NCBI GenBank assembly: GCA_031277315.1 | Contig: JAITMP010000020.1 | Location: forward strand, 1 to 64,000 | Source: Zoogloeaceae bacterium | GTDB lineage: Bacteria; Pseudomonadota; Gammaproteobacteria; Burkholderiales; Rhodocyclaceae | DNA: 64,000 bases | Direction: 5' to 3' | Shown: in pieces, positions 1 to 10,767 of the stretch | Numbering within the stretch: the stretch's first letter is position 1 | Layout: each line of letters begins with the position of its first letter | The notes under the pieces: model-generated | Seen by the model: the letters and a program-made list of their open reading frames with translations, nothing else | Told to the model about the DNA's origin: nothing | The model's database searches: none | Position numbers and translations under genes: made by a program

Positions 1-30
1 CAACCCGGTCAGGACGCCTCCCGGCGTCCG

Positions 31-69
31 CCCCCTCTCCCCAACCCCTCTCCCACAAGGGGAGAGGGG
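31..69. repeat. Palindromic intergenic repeat (CCCCTCTCCC family)
   Basis: A C-rich stretch is followed by a stem in which CCCCTCTCCC at 45-54 pairs with GGGAGAGGGG at 60-69. Closely related sequence recurs at about 2855-2934 and 8640-8790. There is no T-run on the minus strand, so it is not a clear terminator for the malate synthase gene that ends just to its right. Confidence 0.6.
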
Positions 70-73
70 CTGT

Positions 74-1672
74 TTAGGCCATCGCCTCGTACAGCGGCAG
101 GGTGAGAAATTCCGGGTAATCCGGCGTCAGGCTGATGCGGTCGAAGATGTCGGCGGCCTGCTCGTAGGTCGCCGTGTTCTCTCCTTGCGCCGTGACGGTG
201 GCTTTGACCTTGGCCAGTTCCTCGGCAATCATCGGCCGCACCATCTCCGCCGTGACCTTGCGGCCATCGTCGAGAATGCCTTTGGGCGAAACCACCCATT
301 GCCACACTTGCGAACGCGAGATTTCGGCGGTGGCGGCGTCTTCCATGAGGTTGTGGATGGGCACGCAGCCGTTGCCCGCCAGCCAACTGCCGAGGTAGTG
401 GATGCCGACATTGATGTTGTTGCGCAACCCCGTCTCGGTGATCGGCGTGGCCGGGCGGAAGTCGAGCCACTGCGCCGGGCCGAAAGCGCCGGGGACTTGT
501 TTGGCGAACTGGTTGGGCTTGTCGCCCAGCACCTTGACGAACTCCTCCATGGCAATCGGCACCAGGCCCGGATGGGCGACCCAGCCGCCGTCGAAGCCGT
601 CGTTGGCGTCGCGCGTCTTGTCGTGGCGGATGCCAGAGAGCGCCTTTTCGTTGGCGACCGGATCGTTCTTGATCGGAATCAGCGCCGACATGCCGCCCAT
701 CGCTGGCGCGCCGCGCTTGTGGCAAGCCTGCACCAGGGCCAGCGCGTAGGCGCGCATGAAGGGCACTTCCATCGTGATCGCGCCGCGCTGGGCGAGGCAG
801 AAGTCCTTGTTTTTCTTGAACTTCTTGATGCAGGAAAAAATATAATCCCAGCGCCCGGCGTTCAGCCCGGCGGAATGCTCGCGCAGTTCATACAGAATTT
901 CTTCCATCTCGAAGGTGGCGAGGATGGTTTCGATCAGCACCGTCGCCTTGATCGTCCCCTGCGGCAGGCCGACGTGCGCCTGGGCCATGACGAAAATATC
1001 GTTCCACAGGCGGGCTTCGAGATGACTTTCCATCTTCGGCAGGTAGAAGAAGGGGCCAGCGCCACGGGCGATCTGCTCTTTGGCGTTGTGGAAAAAGACC
1101 AGGGCAAAGTCGAAAACGCCGCCGGAGACGCGCTGACCGTCAACCTGCACATGCTTTTCATCGAGATGCCAGCCGCGCGGGCGAATCTGCAGGGTGGCGA
1201 TTTCGTCGTTCAGCTGGTACTCCTTACCCGCTTCATTCTTGAACGACAGTTGGCGACGAATCGCCCGGTAAAGATTGACCTGGCCCTGAATCTGGTTGTC
1301 CCAGTTCGGGCTGTTGGAATCCTCGAAATCGGTCATGTAGGAATCAGCGCCGGAATTGAAGGCGTTGATGATCATCTTGGCTTCGACCGGGCCGGTGATT
1401 TCGACGCGGCGGCGGTGGAGCGCCGGTGGCAGCGGCGCAATCTGCCAGTCGCCGTCGCGGATGGCCGCCGTCTCCGGCAGAAAATCCGGCATTTCACCAG
1501 CGTCGATGCGCGCCTGACGGGCGACGCGGGCTTGCAGCAACTCCTGGCGGCGGGTTTCAAAAGCGCGGTGCAACTTGGCGACAAAGGCCAGCGCGTCGTG
1601 GCTGAGAATGCTTTCCCATTCGGGCTTGATCGCGGCGGTGATCTGCACGCCAGCAGGCAGGTTGAGGCTCAT
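74..1672 (-). CDS. aceB: Malate synthase A
   Basis: This gene encodes a 532-residue malate synthase, which condenses glyoxylate with acetyl-CoA to give malate, the second step of the cytoplasmic glyoxylate shunt. The length fits the A isoform. The conserved segment GLNAGRWDYIFSCIKKF is present, as is a typical N-terminal region with an ITGPVEAKMIINAFNSGA stretch. The ATG at 1672 is preceded on the minus strand by a GGAAACC ribosome-binding sequence. Isocitrate lyase lies about 1.4 kb away on the same strand, separated by a LysR gene on the opposite strand, so the two shunt genes are near each other but not in one operon. Confidence 0.97.
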   Translation of the reverse strand: MSLNLPAGVQITAAIKPEWESILSHDALAFVAKLHRAFETRRQELLQARVARQARIDAGEMPDFLPETAAIRDGDWQIAPLPPALHRRRVEITGPVEAKMIINAFNSGADSYMTDFEDSNSPNWDNQIQGQVNLYRAIRRQLSFKNEAGKEYQLNDEIATLQIRPRGWHLDEKHVQVDGQRVSGGVFDFALVFFHNAKEQIARGAGPFFYLPKMESHLEARLWNDIFVMAQAHVGLPQGTIKATVLIETILATFEMEEILYELREHSAGLNAGRWDYIFSCIKKFKKNKDFCLAQRGAITMEVPFMRAYALALVQACHKRGAPAMGGMSALIPIKNDPVANEKALSGIRHDKTRDANDGFDGGWVAHPGLVPIAMEEFVKVLGDKPNQFAKQVPGAFGPAQWLDFRPATPITETGLRNNINVGIHYLGSWLAGNGCVPIHNLMEDAATAEISRSQVWQWVVSPKGILDDGRKVTAEMVRPMIAEELAKVKATVTAQGENTATYEQAADIFDRISLTPDYPEFLTLPLYEAMA

Positions 1673-1812
1673 GGTGGTTTCCTTGAGGGTCGTGAAAAAA
1701 CGGATAGTTTGATGACGGGCTAGTTTATTGTTACCAGTGAGATAAGATAACCCCCAGTTTTGGCGTAAATTCTTTTACTAAAAGTATTGAATCGACGCGT
1801 GCTTGATGCGTA

Positions 1813-1906
1813 GATGGGTAGAGCGTAGCGAAACCCATCACTTCCACCCAACGCCTGCGGCACGAAATTGCGCTGTCATGTTGGGTTTCGCTTTGCTCTA
1901 CCCAAC
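1813..1906. repeat. Inverted pair of short GGGTAGAGC...GAAACCC repeats
   Basis: Two copies of a roughly 23-bp unit face each other: 1813-1839 and 1880-1906. Each copy has its own small terminal palindrome (GATGGGT/ACCCATC and GTTGGGT/ACCCAAC), and the two copies are near reverse complements. They lie in the 260-bp gap between divergent aceB and the LysR gene. Related GGGTTTCGCTACGCTCAACCC units occur near 57.1 and 57.3 kb, so this is a dispersed intergenic repeat rather than a dedicated operator. Nothing else recognisable is in the gap. Confidence 0.65.
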
Positions 1907-1932
1907 CTGCAAGCTACAGCCGGTAAATCGAC

Positions 1933-2835
1933 ATGGATAGCTTCAAACAGATCACCGCCTTCGTGGATGCCGCCACGCGCGGCAGTCTTTCCGCCGCCGC
2001 CCGCAGCGCGGGCGTCACGCCAGCCATCATTGGCCGCCGCCTCGATGCCCTTGAAGCCCGCCTTGGCGTCAAGCTGCTGCTGCGCACGACGCGGCGGCTG
2101 ACGCTGACCTTCGAGGGCCAGGCTTTTTTTGAGGATTGCCAGAAGATCATCAACGACCTAGCCAATGCCGAAGCCGCCGTCTCCCTCGGCGGCGTCCGCG
2201 CCAGCGGCCAGTTGCGCGTCTCGGCCCCCTCTGGCTTTGGCCGCCGTCACGTCGCGCCGCTGGTCGATGCCTACATGGCGGCCAATCCCGATGTGACCGT
2301 GCAGCTTGATCTGTCCGACCGTCTGGTTGATCTTTTGAATGAGAACATCGACTGCGCCGTCCGCATCGGCGAATTGACCGATTCCAGCCTGGTCAGCGTC
2401 CGCTTGGGCGAAATGCGGCGGGTGGTGGTCGCCAGCCCGGCCTATCTGGTCGCCCACGGCGTGCCGCGTGCGCCCGCCGATCTCGCCCGCCACAACTGCC
2501 TGTCGCTCGGCCAGCAGCGCGGCTGGACGCTGCGCGACCCGGAGAGCGGCGCGGTCGATACGCACAAGGTCGCGGGCCGCTTTGAATGCAACGACGGCGC
2601 GGTGCTGCACGACTGGGCGCTGGCCGGACGCGGCCTGGCTTGGCGCTCGCTGTGGGAAGTCGGGCAGGATTTGCAGGAAGGTCGGCTGACCGCCGTGCTC
2701 GACGCCTGGCAAGCGCCGCCGATGGGCATCTACGCGATATTCCCGCAACGCCGCCACCTGCCCTTGCGGGTGCGGCTGTTCATTGATCTCCTCAAAGCCA
2801 CCTATGGCCGGGCCGGGTATTGGGAGTTGCCGTGA
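1933..2835 (+). CDS. LysR-family transcriptional regulator
   Basis: The product is a 300-residue LysR-type regulator. The N-terminal winged helix-turn-helix spans about residues 1-60 (AAARSAGVTPAIIGRRLDAL region) and is followed by a substrate-binding domain of the usual length. The 'DSFKQITAFVDAATRGSLSAAAR' type N-terminus is characteristic and matches the CrgA-like branch. It is transcribed divergently from malate synthase and may regulate it, as LysR proteins often control the adjacent divergent gene. That target is inference, and a repeat rather than a clear LysR T-N11-A box dominates the gap. Confidence 0.92.
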   Translation: MDSFKQITAFVDAATRGSLSAAARSAGVTPAIIGRRLDALEARLGVKLLLRTTRRLTLTFEGQAFFEDCQKIINDLANAEAAVSLGGVRASGQLRVSAPSGFGRRHVAPLVDAYMAANPDVTVQLDLSDRLVDLLNENIDCAVRIGELTDSSLVSVRLGEMRRVVVASPAYLVAHGVPRAPADLARHNCLSLGQQRGWTLRDPESGAVDTHKVAGRFECNDGAVLHDWALAGRGLAWRSLWEVGQDLQEGRLTAVLDAWQAPPMGIYAIFPQRRHLPLRVRLFIDLLKATYGRAGYWELP

Positions 2836-2854
2836 GTCTCATCCGTTCGCCCTC

Positions 2855-2934
2855 TCCCCCAAGCCCCTCTCCCATCAATGGGCGAGGGGAGCAAAAGCCC
2901 CTCGCCCGCTTTGCGGGAGAGGGGTTGGGGAGAG
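2855..2934. repeat. Palindromic intergenic repeat (CCCCTCTCCC family)
   Basis: A C-rich block (CCCCTCTCCC and variants) is followed by its complementary G-rich block (GGGAGAGGGGTTGGGG) around an inner hairpin CCCCTCGCCC...GGGCGAGGGG. It belongs to the same family as the repeats at 31-69 and 8640-8790 and lies between the 3' ends of the convergent LysR and aceA genes. Confidence 0.6.
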
Positions 2935-2981
2935 AGAGCCGGTCCCGACCGGGCAGGGACATTTTCAGGCGGTTGCCGAAT

Positions 2982-3014
2982 AAAAAAGGCCGACGCCTTG
3001 TGAGCGTCGGCCTT
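2982..3014 (-). terminator. Rho-independent terminator of aceA
   Basis: On the minus strand an 11-bp perfect stem (AAGGCCGACGC with GCGTCGGCCTT, 7-nt loop) is followed directly by a run of T. It lies 34 bp past the aceA stop codon. Confidence 0.88.
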
Positions 3015-3047
3015 GTGCCGCCGGGTCTGGCGGCAATGGGTGGGTTG

Positions 3048-4346
<1,299 letters not shown>

Positions 4347-4441
4347 AGGTGGTTCCTCAAGGGTTGGGTTGGAGACGGTTTTCTGCGCCCGGCCAGGCCG
4401 GATGATGATGGGATTGTAGCAGGGTTTTGCAGCGCAACAAA

Positions 4442-4457
4442 TGTCTTATATAAGACA
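4442..4457. promoter_or_regulatory. Perfect 16-bp palindrome upstream of aceA
   Basis: The sequence TGTCTTATATAAGACA is a perfect palindrome placed about 95 bp upstream of the isocitrate lyase start. A symmetric site of this length in a promoter region is typical of a dimeric repressor operator. Which regulator binds it is unknown from the sequence; no gntR-type gene is nearby. Confidence 0.6.
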
Positions 4458-4539
4458 CAAGACATGGTCCGTCGGGGCGGAAAGATGACATGGGCTTATC
4501 GCCATTTTTCAGGTTGCCAGGCGCTTTTTTTCCGTGTAT

Positions 4540-4688
4540 GTTGCCCGCTATAAGTGATAAAAATAATAATTATGACAAGATAATTTTTATGGGGGAGCGA
4601 TGATTTTTAAAAATCATTTGATTTTATGTGATTTTCATAGAGTGTAAATAAGCCTTGGTCGCTTAAATATATTAAATTCTCGAAAAAC
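4540..4688 (+). promoter_or_regulatory. AT-rich leader of the first chemoreceptor gene
   Basis: This stretch is far richer in A and T than its surroundings and precedes the chemoreceptor gene at 4689. It contains a perfect 18-bp palindrome, ATGATTTTTAAAAATCAT at 4600-4617. The ATG inside it follows GGGGGAG and opens a 15-codon reading frame ending at 4647, which could be a leader peptide, although the spacing to the ribosome-binding sequence is short. No certain promoter could be assigned. Confidence 0.35.
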
Positions 4689-6488
4689 ATGAAATCTATT
4701 TTTCTATCTCTGCATGACTGGAGCGAGCGAACCTTCTGGAATTCGCTGACCAAGAAGCTGATGAGCTTTCTGCTCCTTTTTCTGGTCAATATCGCCTATC
4801 TCGTCATTTATCTCGACAAAAAATCGGCAATCACCGCCGAATTGACCCGCGCCGGGGTGGCGCCGGAGACGCTGCAAGGGGTGATGGGTATCCTCGACAG
4901 CGGCTTGACGCTGATGGTGGCGCTGACCCTCTTTGCCTTCTTTTCGAACGTGCTGCAAATTGCCTATATCCGCTATCTGATTCTGCGGCCAGTGCGCAAA
5001 ATCACCCACATTTTTGACGAGATCGGGCGCGGCGAGGGCGATTTGTCCCACGATCTGCCGACCGTCTCGCATGACGAACTGCGGACTTTGGCCGAATCCT
5101 ATAACCGCTTCGCCGAAAAAATGCGCGAAATCATCGGCGAAATCAGGAAGGCCAGCGTCAATATCGCCAGCGAGGCGGCCAAGCTCAAACAGAGCGTCGC
5201 CGCGACTTCGGCGCGCGCCGGTCAGCAGGACGAAATCGCTGGCGTGGTGTTCGGGGCCAGCAGCGAGGCGACCCAGGCGATTGGCAATGTTTCCGGGGCC
5301 ACCGACCAGATCGCGTTGTCGACCGAAGCCAATCTGGCAACCGCGCATCGGGCGCTGGACGAAATGCAGGATGTCGTCTGCAAGGCCAGGATGGTCGGTG
5401 ACAAACTGGAGGAATTCAAAGACACCATCGGCGATCTGGCCGAACGCTCCGGCAGCATCCGGCAGATTGTCAAACTCATCAAGGATATTGCCGATCAGAC
5501 CAATCTGCTGGCGCTGAACGCCGCCATCGAAGCGGCGCGGGCGGGCGAAGCCGGGCGCGGCTTCGCCGTCGTCGCCGATGAAGTGAGAAAACTTGCCGAA
5601 CGGGTCAATCTGGCGACCGGGGAAATCAGCGACAACATCGGCGACATGATCCAACTGGTGCACACCACCCAGGCCGAGGACCAAGCCATCAATGACGACA
5701 TTCACCAGACGCGGCTTGTGGTCGAGCGTTCGACCAGCCAGTTTCAGCGCATGGTCGGCGAATTCTCGCAGACGGGCGACCGCCTGAGCCAGATTGCGAC
5801 GGCGATGGAACAACTGACGGCGACCAATGCCCACGTCCATGAAGCCGCCACCCAGGTGCATCAGCTCTCGCGCGAAGTCGCGGGCAGCATGCAGGTTTCT
5901 CAACAATCGGCGCAGACGCTGACAGAGGCGACCGAAAATGTTCAGGAACTGGTGGCGCGCTTTCGGATCGGTCGCGGCGCCTTCGATTACAACGTCACTC
6001 AGGCCCGCCTGTTCCGCGATCAAATCGAGAGTTGTCTGACCAGGCTGGCGAATCATGGCAGCAATATCTGGGATCAGAACTACCAGCCCGTCGCCAGAAC
6101 CGATCCACAGAAATACGAAGTGGCCTACGCCAAAGCCTTCGAGCAGGAAATCCAGCCCGTCTGCGACAAGGCGCTGACGGCCCTGCGCGGCTGCGTCTAT
6201 GCGCTGATCGTCGATAACCACGGCTACGGAGCCATCCACAACACAAAATACTCCCGCCCGCTGACCGGCCATTATCATGACGATCTGATCGGCAACCGCG
6301 CCCGCCGCATCTGGAACGACCAGACCGGCCAGCGCGCCGCGAAAAACACCAAGCCCCTGCTGGTGCAAACCTACGCCCGCGATACCGGAGAAATTCTCGC
6401 CGAAATCAACATGCCGATCATGGTCGACGGACGCCACTGGGGTTCACTACGCGCCGGTTGCCAGAGCGAGGTGCTGCTGGAGGAGTGA
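4689..6488 (+). CDS. Methyl-accepting chemotaxis protein with C-terminal sensor-like domain
   Basis: This 599-residue chemoreceptor would relay a signal to CheA/CheW at the inner membrane. Two membrane helices (about residues 24-46 and 72-96) enclose only about 25 residues, too few for a periplasmic sensor domain. A HAMP-like region follows ([20 protein letters not shown]), then a long coiled-coil signalling domain with the conserved hairpin [20 protein letters not shown] near residues 275-295. Unusually, about 125 residues follow the signalling domain; they contain [22 protein letters not shown] and DTGEI...GRHWGS motifs and look like a cytoplasmic sensor module. A close paralogue lies at 8903-10696. 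Confidence 0.93.
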   Translation: MKSIFLSLHDWSERTFWNSLTKKLMSFLLLFLVNIAYLVIYLDKKSAITAELTRAGVAPETLQGVMGILDSGLTLMVALTLFAFFSNVLQIAYIRYLILRPVRKITHIFDEIGRGEGDLSHDLPTVSHDELRTLAESYNRFAEKMREIIGEIRKASVNIASEAAKLKQSVAATSARAGQQDEIAGVVFGASSEATQAIGNVSGATDQIALSTEANLATAHRALDEMQDVVCKARMVGDKLEEFKDTIGDLAERSGSIRQIVKLIKDIADQTNLLALNAAIEAARAGEAGRGFAVVADEVRKLAERVNLATGEISDNIGDMIQLVHTTQAEDQAINDDIHQTRLVVERSTSQFQRMVGEFSQTGDRLSQIATAMEQLTATNAHVHEAATQVHQLSREVAGSMQVSQQSAQTLTEATENVQELVARFRIGRGAFDYNVTQARLFRDQIESCLTRLANHGSNIWDQNYQPVARTDPQKYEVAYAKAFEQEIQPVCDKALTALRGCVYALIVDNHGYGAIHNTKYSRPLTGHYHDDLIGNRARRIWNDQTGQRAAKNTKPLLVQTYARDTGEILAEINMPIMVDGRHWGSLRAGCQSEVLLEE

Positions 6489-6697
6489 GTAGTGACGATA
6501 GACTCGGCAATTATTCACCTGGCAACTAAATATTGAACACCCCGTTCTCCGCACCGCCCTTCGCCAGGCTCAGAGCTTGCCCCGTACTTGATGCGGGGGC
6601 GAGCGGTGGGTGGCGGGCAACAGTTCAAAAGTTCAATTTTCAATTGCCATGCCTATAGATGTTACCATATATTTACTTTTTGACACCTATTGAAATA

Positions 6698-6862
6698 ATG
6701 CAAAACCCTTTGTTTTCCCCTGCTCCGGCAAGTACAGCACCGGCACGTCCAGCCCGCCGTCAAGGCTGGCTCTGGGTTGCCGGGATTGCCTGGCTTATTT
6801 ACAGCATCGTTTTGCTCGCTTGGCTCGAACAATTCACCCCGACAATTTGCCGCTCAATCTAA
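6698..6862 (+). CDS. Possible small membrane protein (54 aa)
   Basis: A 54-codon frame starts at ATG 6698. It has an Ala/Pro-rich N-terminus and one hydrophobic segment (WLWVAGIAWLIYSIVLLAWL), and ends with a short polar tail. It sits between two chemoreceptor genes and has no recognised family. It could equally be the remnant N-terminus of another membrane receptor. The ribosome-binding sequence is weak. Confidence 0.3.
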   Translation: MQNPLFSPAPASTAPARPARRQGWLWVAGIAWLIYSIVLLAWLEQFTPTICRSI

Positions 6863-6931
6863 GAAGTTCTCCGTTGTCATTTGTCTTGCTCAAATAAACC
6901 TTGCACTTAAACCTACCAAAAAAAAACCATC

Positions 6932-8413
6932 ATGTCTTCTTTCTCCGAAACCGATTTTGTTACTTCAGAACTGAATATCCATTACCACAAAGTCGACAAT
7001 ACGCTGATTATCGTGCTGGCCCTCCTTCTGGTGACCTCCCTGGGTGTCGCGGTGTGGTCCAACACCTGGATTGCGGCGCTGACCGTTGGTCTTCCCGCTT
7101 TTCTACTGCCCGCGCTGATGGTCAAAGTCGCGCCCGGCGCCTTGCCAACGCGTTTGACCATCGCCTCGGCCTGCATGATTTTTTCGGCGCTGCTGATTCA
7201 CCAGAGCCAGGGCCTCATTGAAATGCATTTCATTATTTTCACTTTGCTTGCCTATTTGCTCTATTACCGTGACTGGCGGGCTATTGTCGTGCCTGCTGCG
7301 GTGATTGCCGTCCATCATGTGGCTTTCTTTTTCATGCAAGCAGCCCGCTGGGGTGTATTCCTGACGCCACAGCCATCCACCTTCGGTATTCTTGTTCTCC
7401 ATGCGCTCTTCGTGGTGCTGGAGAGCGGCGTGTTGATTTATATCGCGGTGCGCTTGCATCAGGAGGAAGTTGCCAGCATCAAATTGTTGGCCGTCCTGAA
7501 CCAGAATGGCGCCCAGGGAAATCAGGCCGGGAAAAAATCGGTGTTGGAGCAGGTGCAGGGTATGCACAAAAGCCTGGTCGAAACGATCAACGCGGCGAAA
7601 AAGGGCGCGAGTGAAAACGCCAATATCAGCGAGCGTCTGCATACCGTGTTAAGCGCCATTGCCGATGATACGGTGCGCCAAAAGGATTCGGCGGCGCAAA
7701 TTTCCGTCGCCGTTGAGCAACTGACGGCCTCGATTGAGAACCTTTCGGGAACTGCTGAAGACGTTAGCCAATTGGCGCAAGCCTCGGCCTTGAGCGGAGC
7801 CGTCGTCAAGGAGGCAACCCATGAGATTGACAGCGTTGCCGCGCGCATCAACGAGGCGGCGGGCGATTTGTCACGCCTGAGCGAACATACGGGCAAAGTG
7901 AGCGCCATTGTCCAATTGATTCTCGATGTTGCCGCTCAGACCAACCTGCTGGCGCTCAATGCCGCGATTGAAGCGGCGCGAGCGGGCGAATCAGGGCGCG
8001 GCTTCGCCGTTGTCGCCGACGAAGTGCGTAAGCTCGCCGAGCGCACGGGCACTGCCGCCGGAGAAGTCTCCCAGATCATTGCCGACATTCAGACCAGCAA
8101 GGATAAAAGCCTTGCCAGCATTACCCTTGCTGTCGACGGTATTGAAAAGAGCGCCAAGGATTCGGAAAAGGCGGCTACCGCAATTGACGTTATCGGCCAG
8201 CAGTCAGGCCAGACTCAACTGGCCATTACCGCTATCGCCAACGCTCTGAAAGAGTGTGTCGAAGCCGTCAACCTGATCCGCGGCAGTGTCCTCGAAATCG
8301 ACCAGATGCTGGCCAATACCCAGGAAACTACCGTTAGCGCCCGCGACGACATCGGTAGATTGCGCGAAACAACGGATAACCTGAGCCACGTGGTGGCGAG
8401 CATTCAGGCCTAG
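6932..8413 (+). CDS. Methyl-accepting chemotaxis protein with multi-helix membrane sensor
   Basis: This 493-residue chemoreceptor has about six hydrophobic helices packed into residues 20-185 with almost no periplasmic loop, like integral-membrane sensor domains. There is no obvious HAMP region. The C-terminal half is the methyl-accepting coiled coil with the hairpin [20 protein letters not shown] near residues 340-360. It ends soon after the signalling domain, unlike its two neighbours. The ATG at 6932 follows an A-rich stretch with little Shine-Dalgarno character. The membrane-embedded sensor suggests detection of a membrane-linked or energy-related cue; this is inference. Confidence 0.92.
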   Translation: MSSFSETDFVTSELNIHYHKVDNTLIIVLALLLVTSLGVAVWSNTWIAALTVGLPAFLLPALMVKVAPGALPTRLTIASACMIFSALLIHQSQGLIEMHFIIFTLLAYLLYYRDWRAIVVPAAVIAVHHVAFFFMQAARWGVFLTPQPSTFGILVLHALFVVLESGVLIYIAVRLHQEEVASIKLLAVLNQNGAQGNQAGKKSVLEQVQGMHKSLVETINAAKKGASENANISERLHTVLSAIADDTVRQKDSAAQISVAVEQLTASIENLSGTAEDVSQLAQASALSGAVVKEATHEIDSVAARINEAAGDLSRLSEHTGKVSAIVQLILDVAAQTNLLALNAAIEAARAGESGRGFAVVADEVRKLAERTGTAAGEVSQIIADIQTSKDKSLASITLAVDGIEKSAKDSEKAATAIDVIGQQSGQTQLAITAIANALKECVEAVNLIRGSVLEIDQMLANTQETTVSARDDIGRLRETTDNLSHVVASIQA

Positions 8414-8439
8414 AGCATTTTCTGTTGAAATCTTTACAC

Positions 8440-8800
8440 TCCCGTTCGTCCTGAGCTTGTCCCTTCGACAGGCTCAGGACAGGCGAAGGACGGTGCAGAG
8501 AGAGGATACGGCGGCTTGAACCGGGCTTCGACAGGCTCAGCCCGAACGGTATAGGGGGCGTGTATACACTTAAGAATCCAGTCGGGTTTTCGTCCTCAGA
8601 TCAGCGGTACTCCGGTAGCGGCGCATAGCCGAAGCAAAAAACTCCCTCTCCCCCCTTCGACATTGCTCAGGACAGGCTTGTGGGAGAGAGCTGGGGAGAG
8701 CCGCCGTAAGGCGGCCTTGGCTGTCAATTACAGCAAGAATAAAAGCCGCTTCCCCCTCTCCCCCAACCCCTCTCCCACAAGGGGAGAAAGGGCGGCATCG
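8440..8800. repeat. Repeat-filled intergenic region between chemoreceptor genes
   Basis: The gap from 8414 to 8902 contains no supported gene. It holds TTCGACAGGCTCAGGAC-type repeats (about 8444-8540 and 8655-8685) and a copy of the CCCCTCTCCC...GGGGAGA palindrome (about 8752-8790). Similar short repeats occur at 6540-6610 and 12245-12300. These look like dispersed REP-type elements. Confidence 0.6.
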
Positions 8801-8902
8801 TGCATCAGTTTGAATCACACCCGCCCGTTCAACAAGATTTGACAGATGGGTAAAATTTCCTAAAATGTAAAAATCTTCAAATTCTTCAAATTCGAGGGGC
8901 GT

Positions 8903-10696
8903 ATGAATGACTTCCAGCACAGCTATGACGGGAAGGGGCGGGGTTTCTGGCATTCGCTGACCAGAAAGCAGATGGGCTTTCTGCTCCTCTTTTTTATTGA
9001 GATCGTTTATCTGGCGGTGTATCTGCGCCAGAAATCGGTGGTCAGCGAGGCGCTGGCCGAATCCGGCGTTGCGCCGGAAACGCTGGAGCGCGTCGCAAGC
9101 AGCATGGACAATGGCTTGCTGCTGCTGATCGGTTTGATGGTTGTTGCCTTGGTCTGGAACGTGTCGATGATTCTCTACATGCGTTCCCTGATTCTGCGCC
9201 CGGTGCGCGGCATTGGCCGCCTTCTGGACGAGATCGGGCGCGGCGAGGGCGATTTGTCGCGCGATCTGCCGGTGGTCAGCGATGACGAACTGGGTGGTCT
9301 GGCTGAAAGCTGCAATCGCTTGGCCGGCAAGATGCGCGAAATCATCAGTGGTGTGCGCAAGATGGGCGTCAATGTCGTCGGCGAAGCGGTCAAGGTCAAG
9401 AAAGCGGTGTCCCTGACCGTCGGACATGCCGCCCAGCAAGGGGAGATCGTCAATCAGATATTTGAAAGCAGCAAGGAGACTACTCAGGCGATTGGCGATG
9501 TCGCTGGCGTCACCGAGCGGATTGCGCAAGCGACCGAGGTTGATCTGAAAATTGCCCGCGACGCGCTGGGCGAAATGCAGGGCATTGTGGACAAAACCAG
9601 GGCCGTCAGCGGCAAATTGCGGGAGTTCAATGAAACCGTCAATCATCTGGCCGAGCGTTCCGGCAGTATTCAGCAGATTGCCGGGTTGATCCGGGGCATT
9701 GCCGATCAGACCAATCTCCTGGCGCTCAACGCCGCCATCGAGGCGGCGCGGGCGGGCGAAGCCGGGCGCGGTTTTGCCGTGGTCGCCGATGAGGTGCGGC
9801 AACTGGCTGAGCGGGTCAATGTCGCCACCGGAGAGATTGGCGACAACATTGACGGCATGATTACGCTGGTACGCGATACGCAAAACGAAAACGAAGCCAT
9901 CAACGGCGAAATCGAGGAGACGCAGGCAGCGGTTGAGCATGCCGCAGGTGAATTTCAGCGCATGGTTGGCGATTTTGAAAGAACTGGCGGCCAGTTGAAC
10001 CAGATTTCGGCAGCGATGGAGGAACTGACGGCGACCAATGCCCATGTCCATGAGGCGCTCGCCCAGGTGAATGAACTGTCTGGCAAAGTGTCGGGCAGTA
10101 TGCACGCTTCCGAGCAATCGACCCAGACGCTGACGCAGGCGACCGAGAGCGTTCAGGAACTGATTGCCCGCTTCAAGGTCGGCGTCGGCGGGTTTGATGG
10201 CAATGTTGGCGAGGCGCGCCAGTTCCGCGCTGAGATTGAACTTCGTTTGAGCGAACTGGCCAGTCGTGGCGTCGATATCTGGGATCAGAATTACCAGCCC
10301 ATGACCAAGACCCATCCGCAGAAATACGAGGTTGGCTATTGCCGCGCCTTTGAGCAGGACATTCAGCCGCTTTTCGAAAAGACCCTGGCTGCGCTACGCA
10401 GCGGCGTTTTTGTGCTGATTATCGACAGCAATGGCTACGGGGCCGTTCACAACACCAAGCATTCACACCCGCTGACCGGCGATTACCAGAAAGACCTGAT
10501 CGGCAACCGCACCCGCCGCATCTGGGATGACCCGACCGGCCAGCGCGCGGCGAAAAACAGGCAGCCGATTCTGGTCCAGACCTACGCCCGTGATACCGGA
10601 GAAATTCTCACCGAAATCAACATGCCGATCATGGTCGATGGCCGCCACTGGGGTTCAGTGCGCGTCGGCTGCGAGGGCAAGGTGCTGCTGGAGTGA
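8903..10696 (+). CDS. Methyl-accepting chemotaxis protein with C-terminal sensor-like domain (paralogue)
   Basis: This 597-residue chemoreceptor is closely similar along its whole length to the product of 4689-6488. It has two membrane helices separated by about 25 residues, a HAMP-like region, the signalling hairpin [20 protein letters not shown], and the same roughly 125-residue C-terminal module ([33 protein letters not shown]). A GAGGGG ribosome-binding sequence precedes ATG 8903. The pair presumably arose by duplication around the third, unrelated receptor. The ligand is unknown. Confidence 0.93.
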   Translation: MNDFQHSYDGKGRGFWHSLTRKQMGFLLLFFIEIVYLAVYLRQKSVVSEALAESGVAPETLERVASSMDNGLLLLIGLMVVALVWNVSMILYMRSLILRPVRGIGRLLDEIGRGEGDLSRDLPVVSDDELGGLAESCNRLAGKMREIISGVRKMGVNVVGEAVKVKKAVSLTVGHAAQQGEIVNQIFESSKETTQAIGDVAGVTERIAQATEVDLKIARDALGEMQGIVDKTRAVSGKLREFNETVNHLAERSGSIQQIAGLIRGIADQTNLLALNAAIEAARAGEAGRGFAVVADEVRQLAERVNVATGEIGDNIDGMITLVRDTQNENEAINGEIEETQAAVEHAAGEFQRMVGDFERTGGQLNQISAAMEELTATNAHVHEALAQVNELSGKVSGSMHASEQSTQTLTQATESVQELIARFKVGVGGFDGNVGEARQFRAEIELRLSELASRGVDIWDQNYQPMTKTHPQKYEVGYCRAFEQDIQPLFEKTLAALRSGVFVLIIDSNGYGAVHNTKHSHPLTGDYQKDLIGNRTRRIWDDPTGQRAAKNRQPILVQTYARDTGEILTEINMPIMVDGRHWGSVRVGCEGKVLLE

Positions 10697-10767
10697 TTCA
10701 GAGGACGGAAGACTGAGGACAGTTCAGTTTCCGCGAGCAAAGCTCGCGCAAGAAATCTATCCCCAGA

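Noticed and set aside
185-1723. Long plus-strand open frame opposite malate synthase
   Set aside because: It is the antisense shadow of a clear aceB gene in GC-rich DNA. Its translation shows no domain and low-complexity composition.
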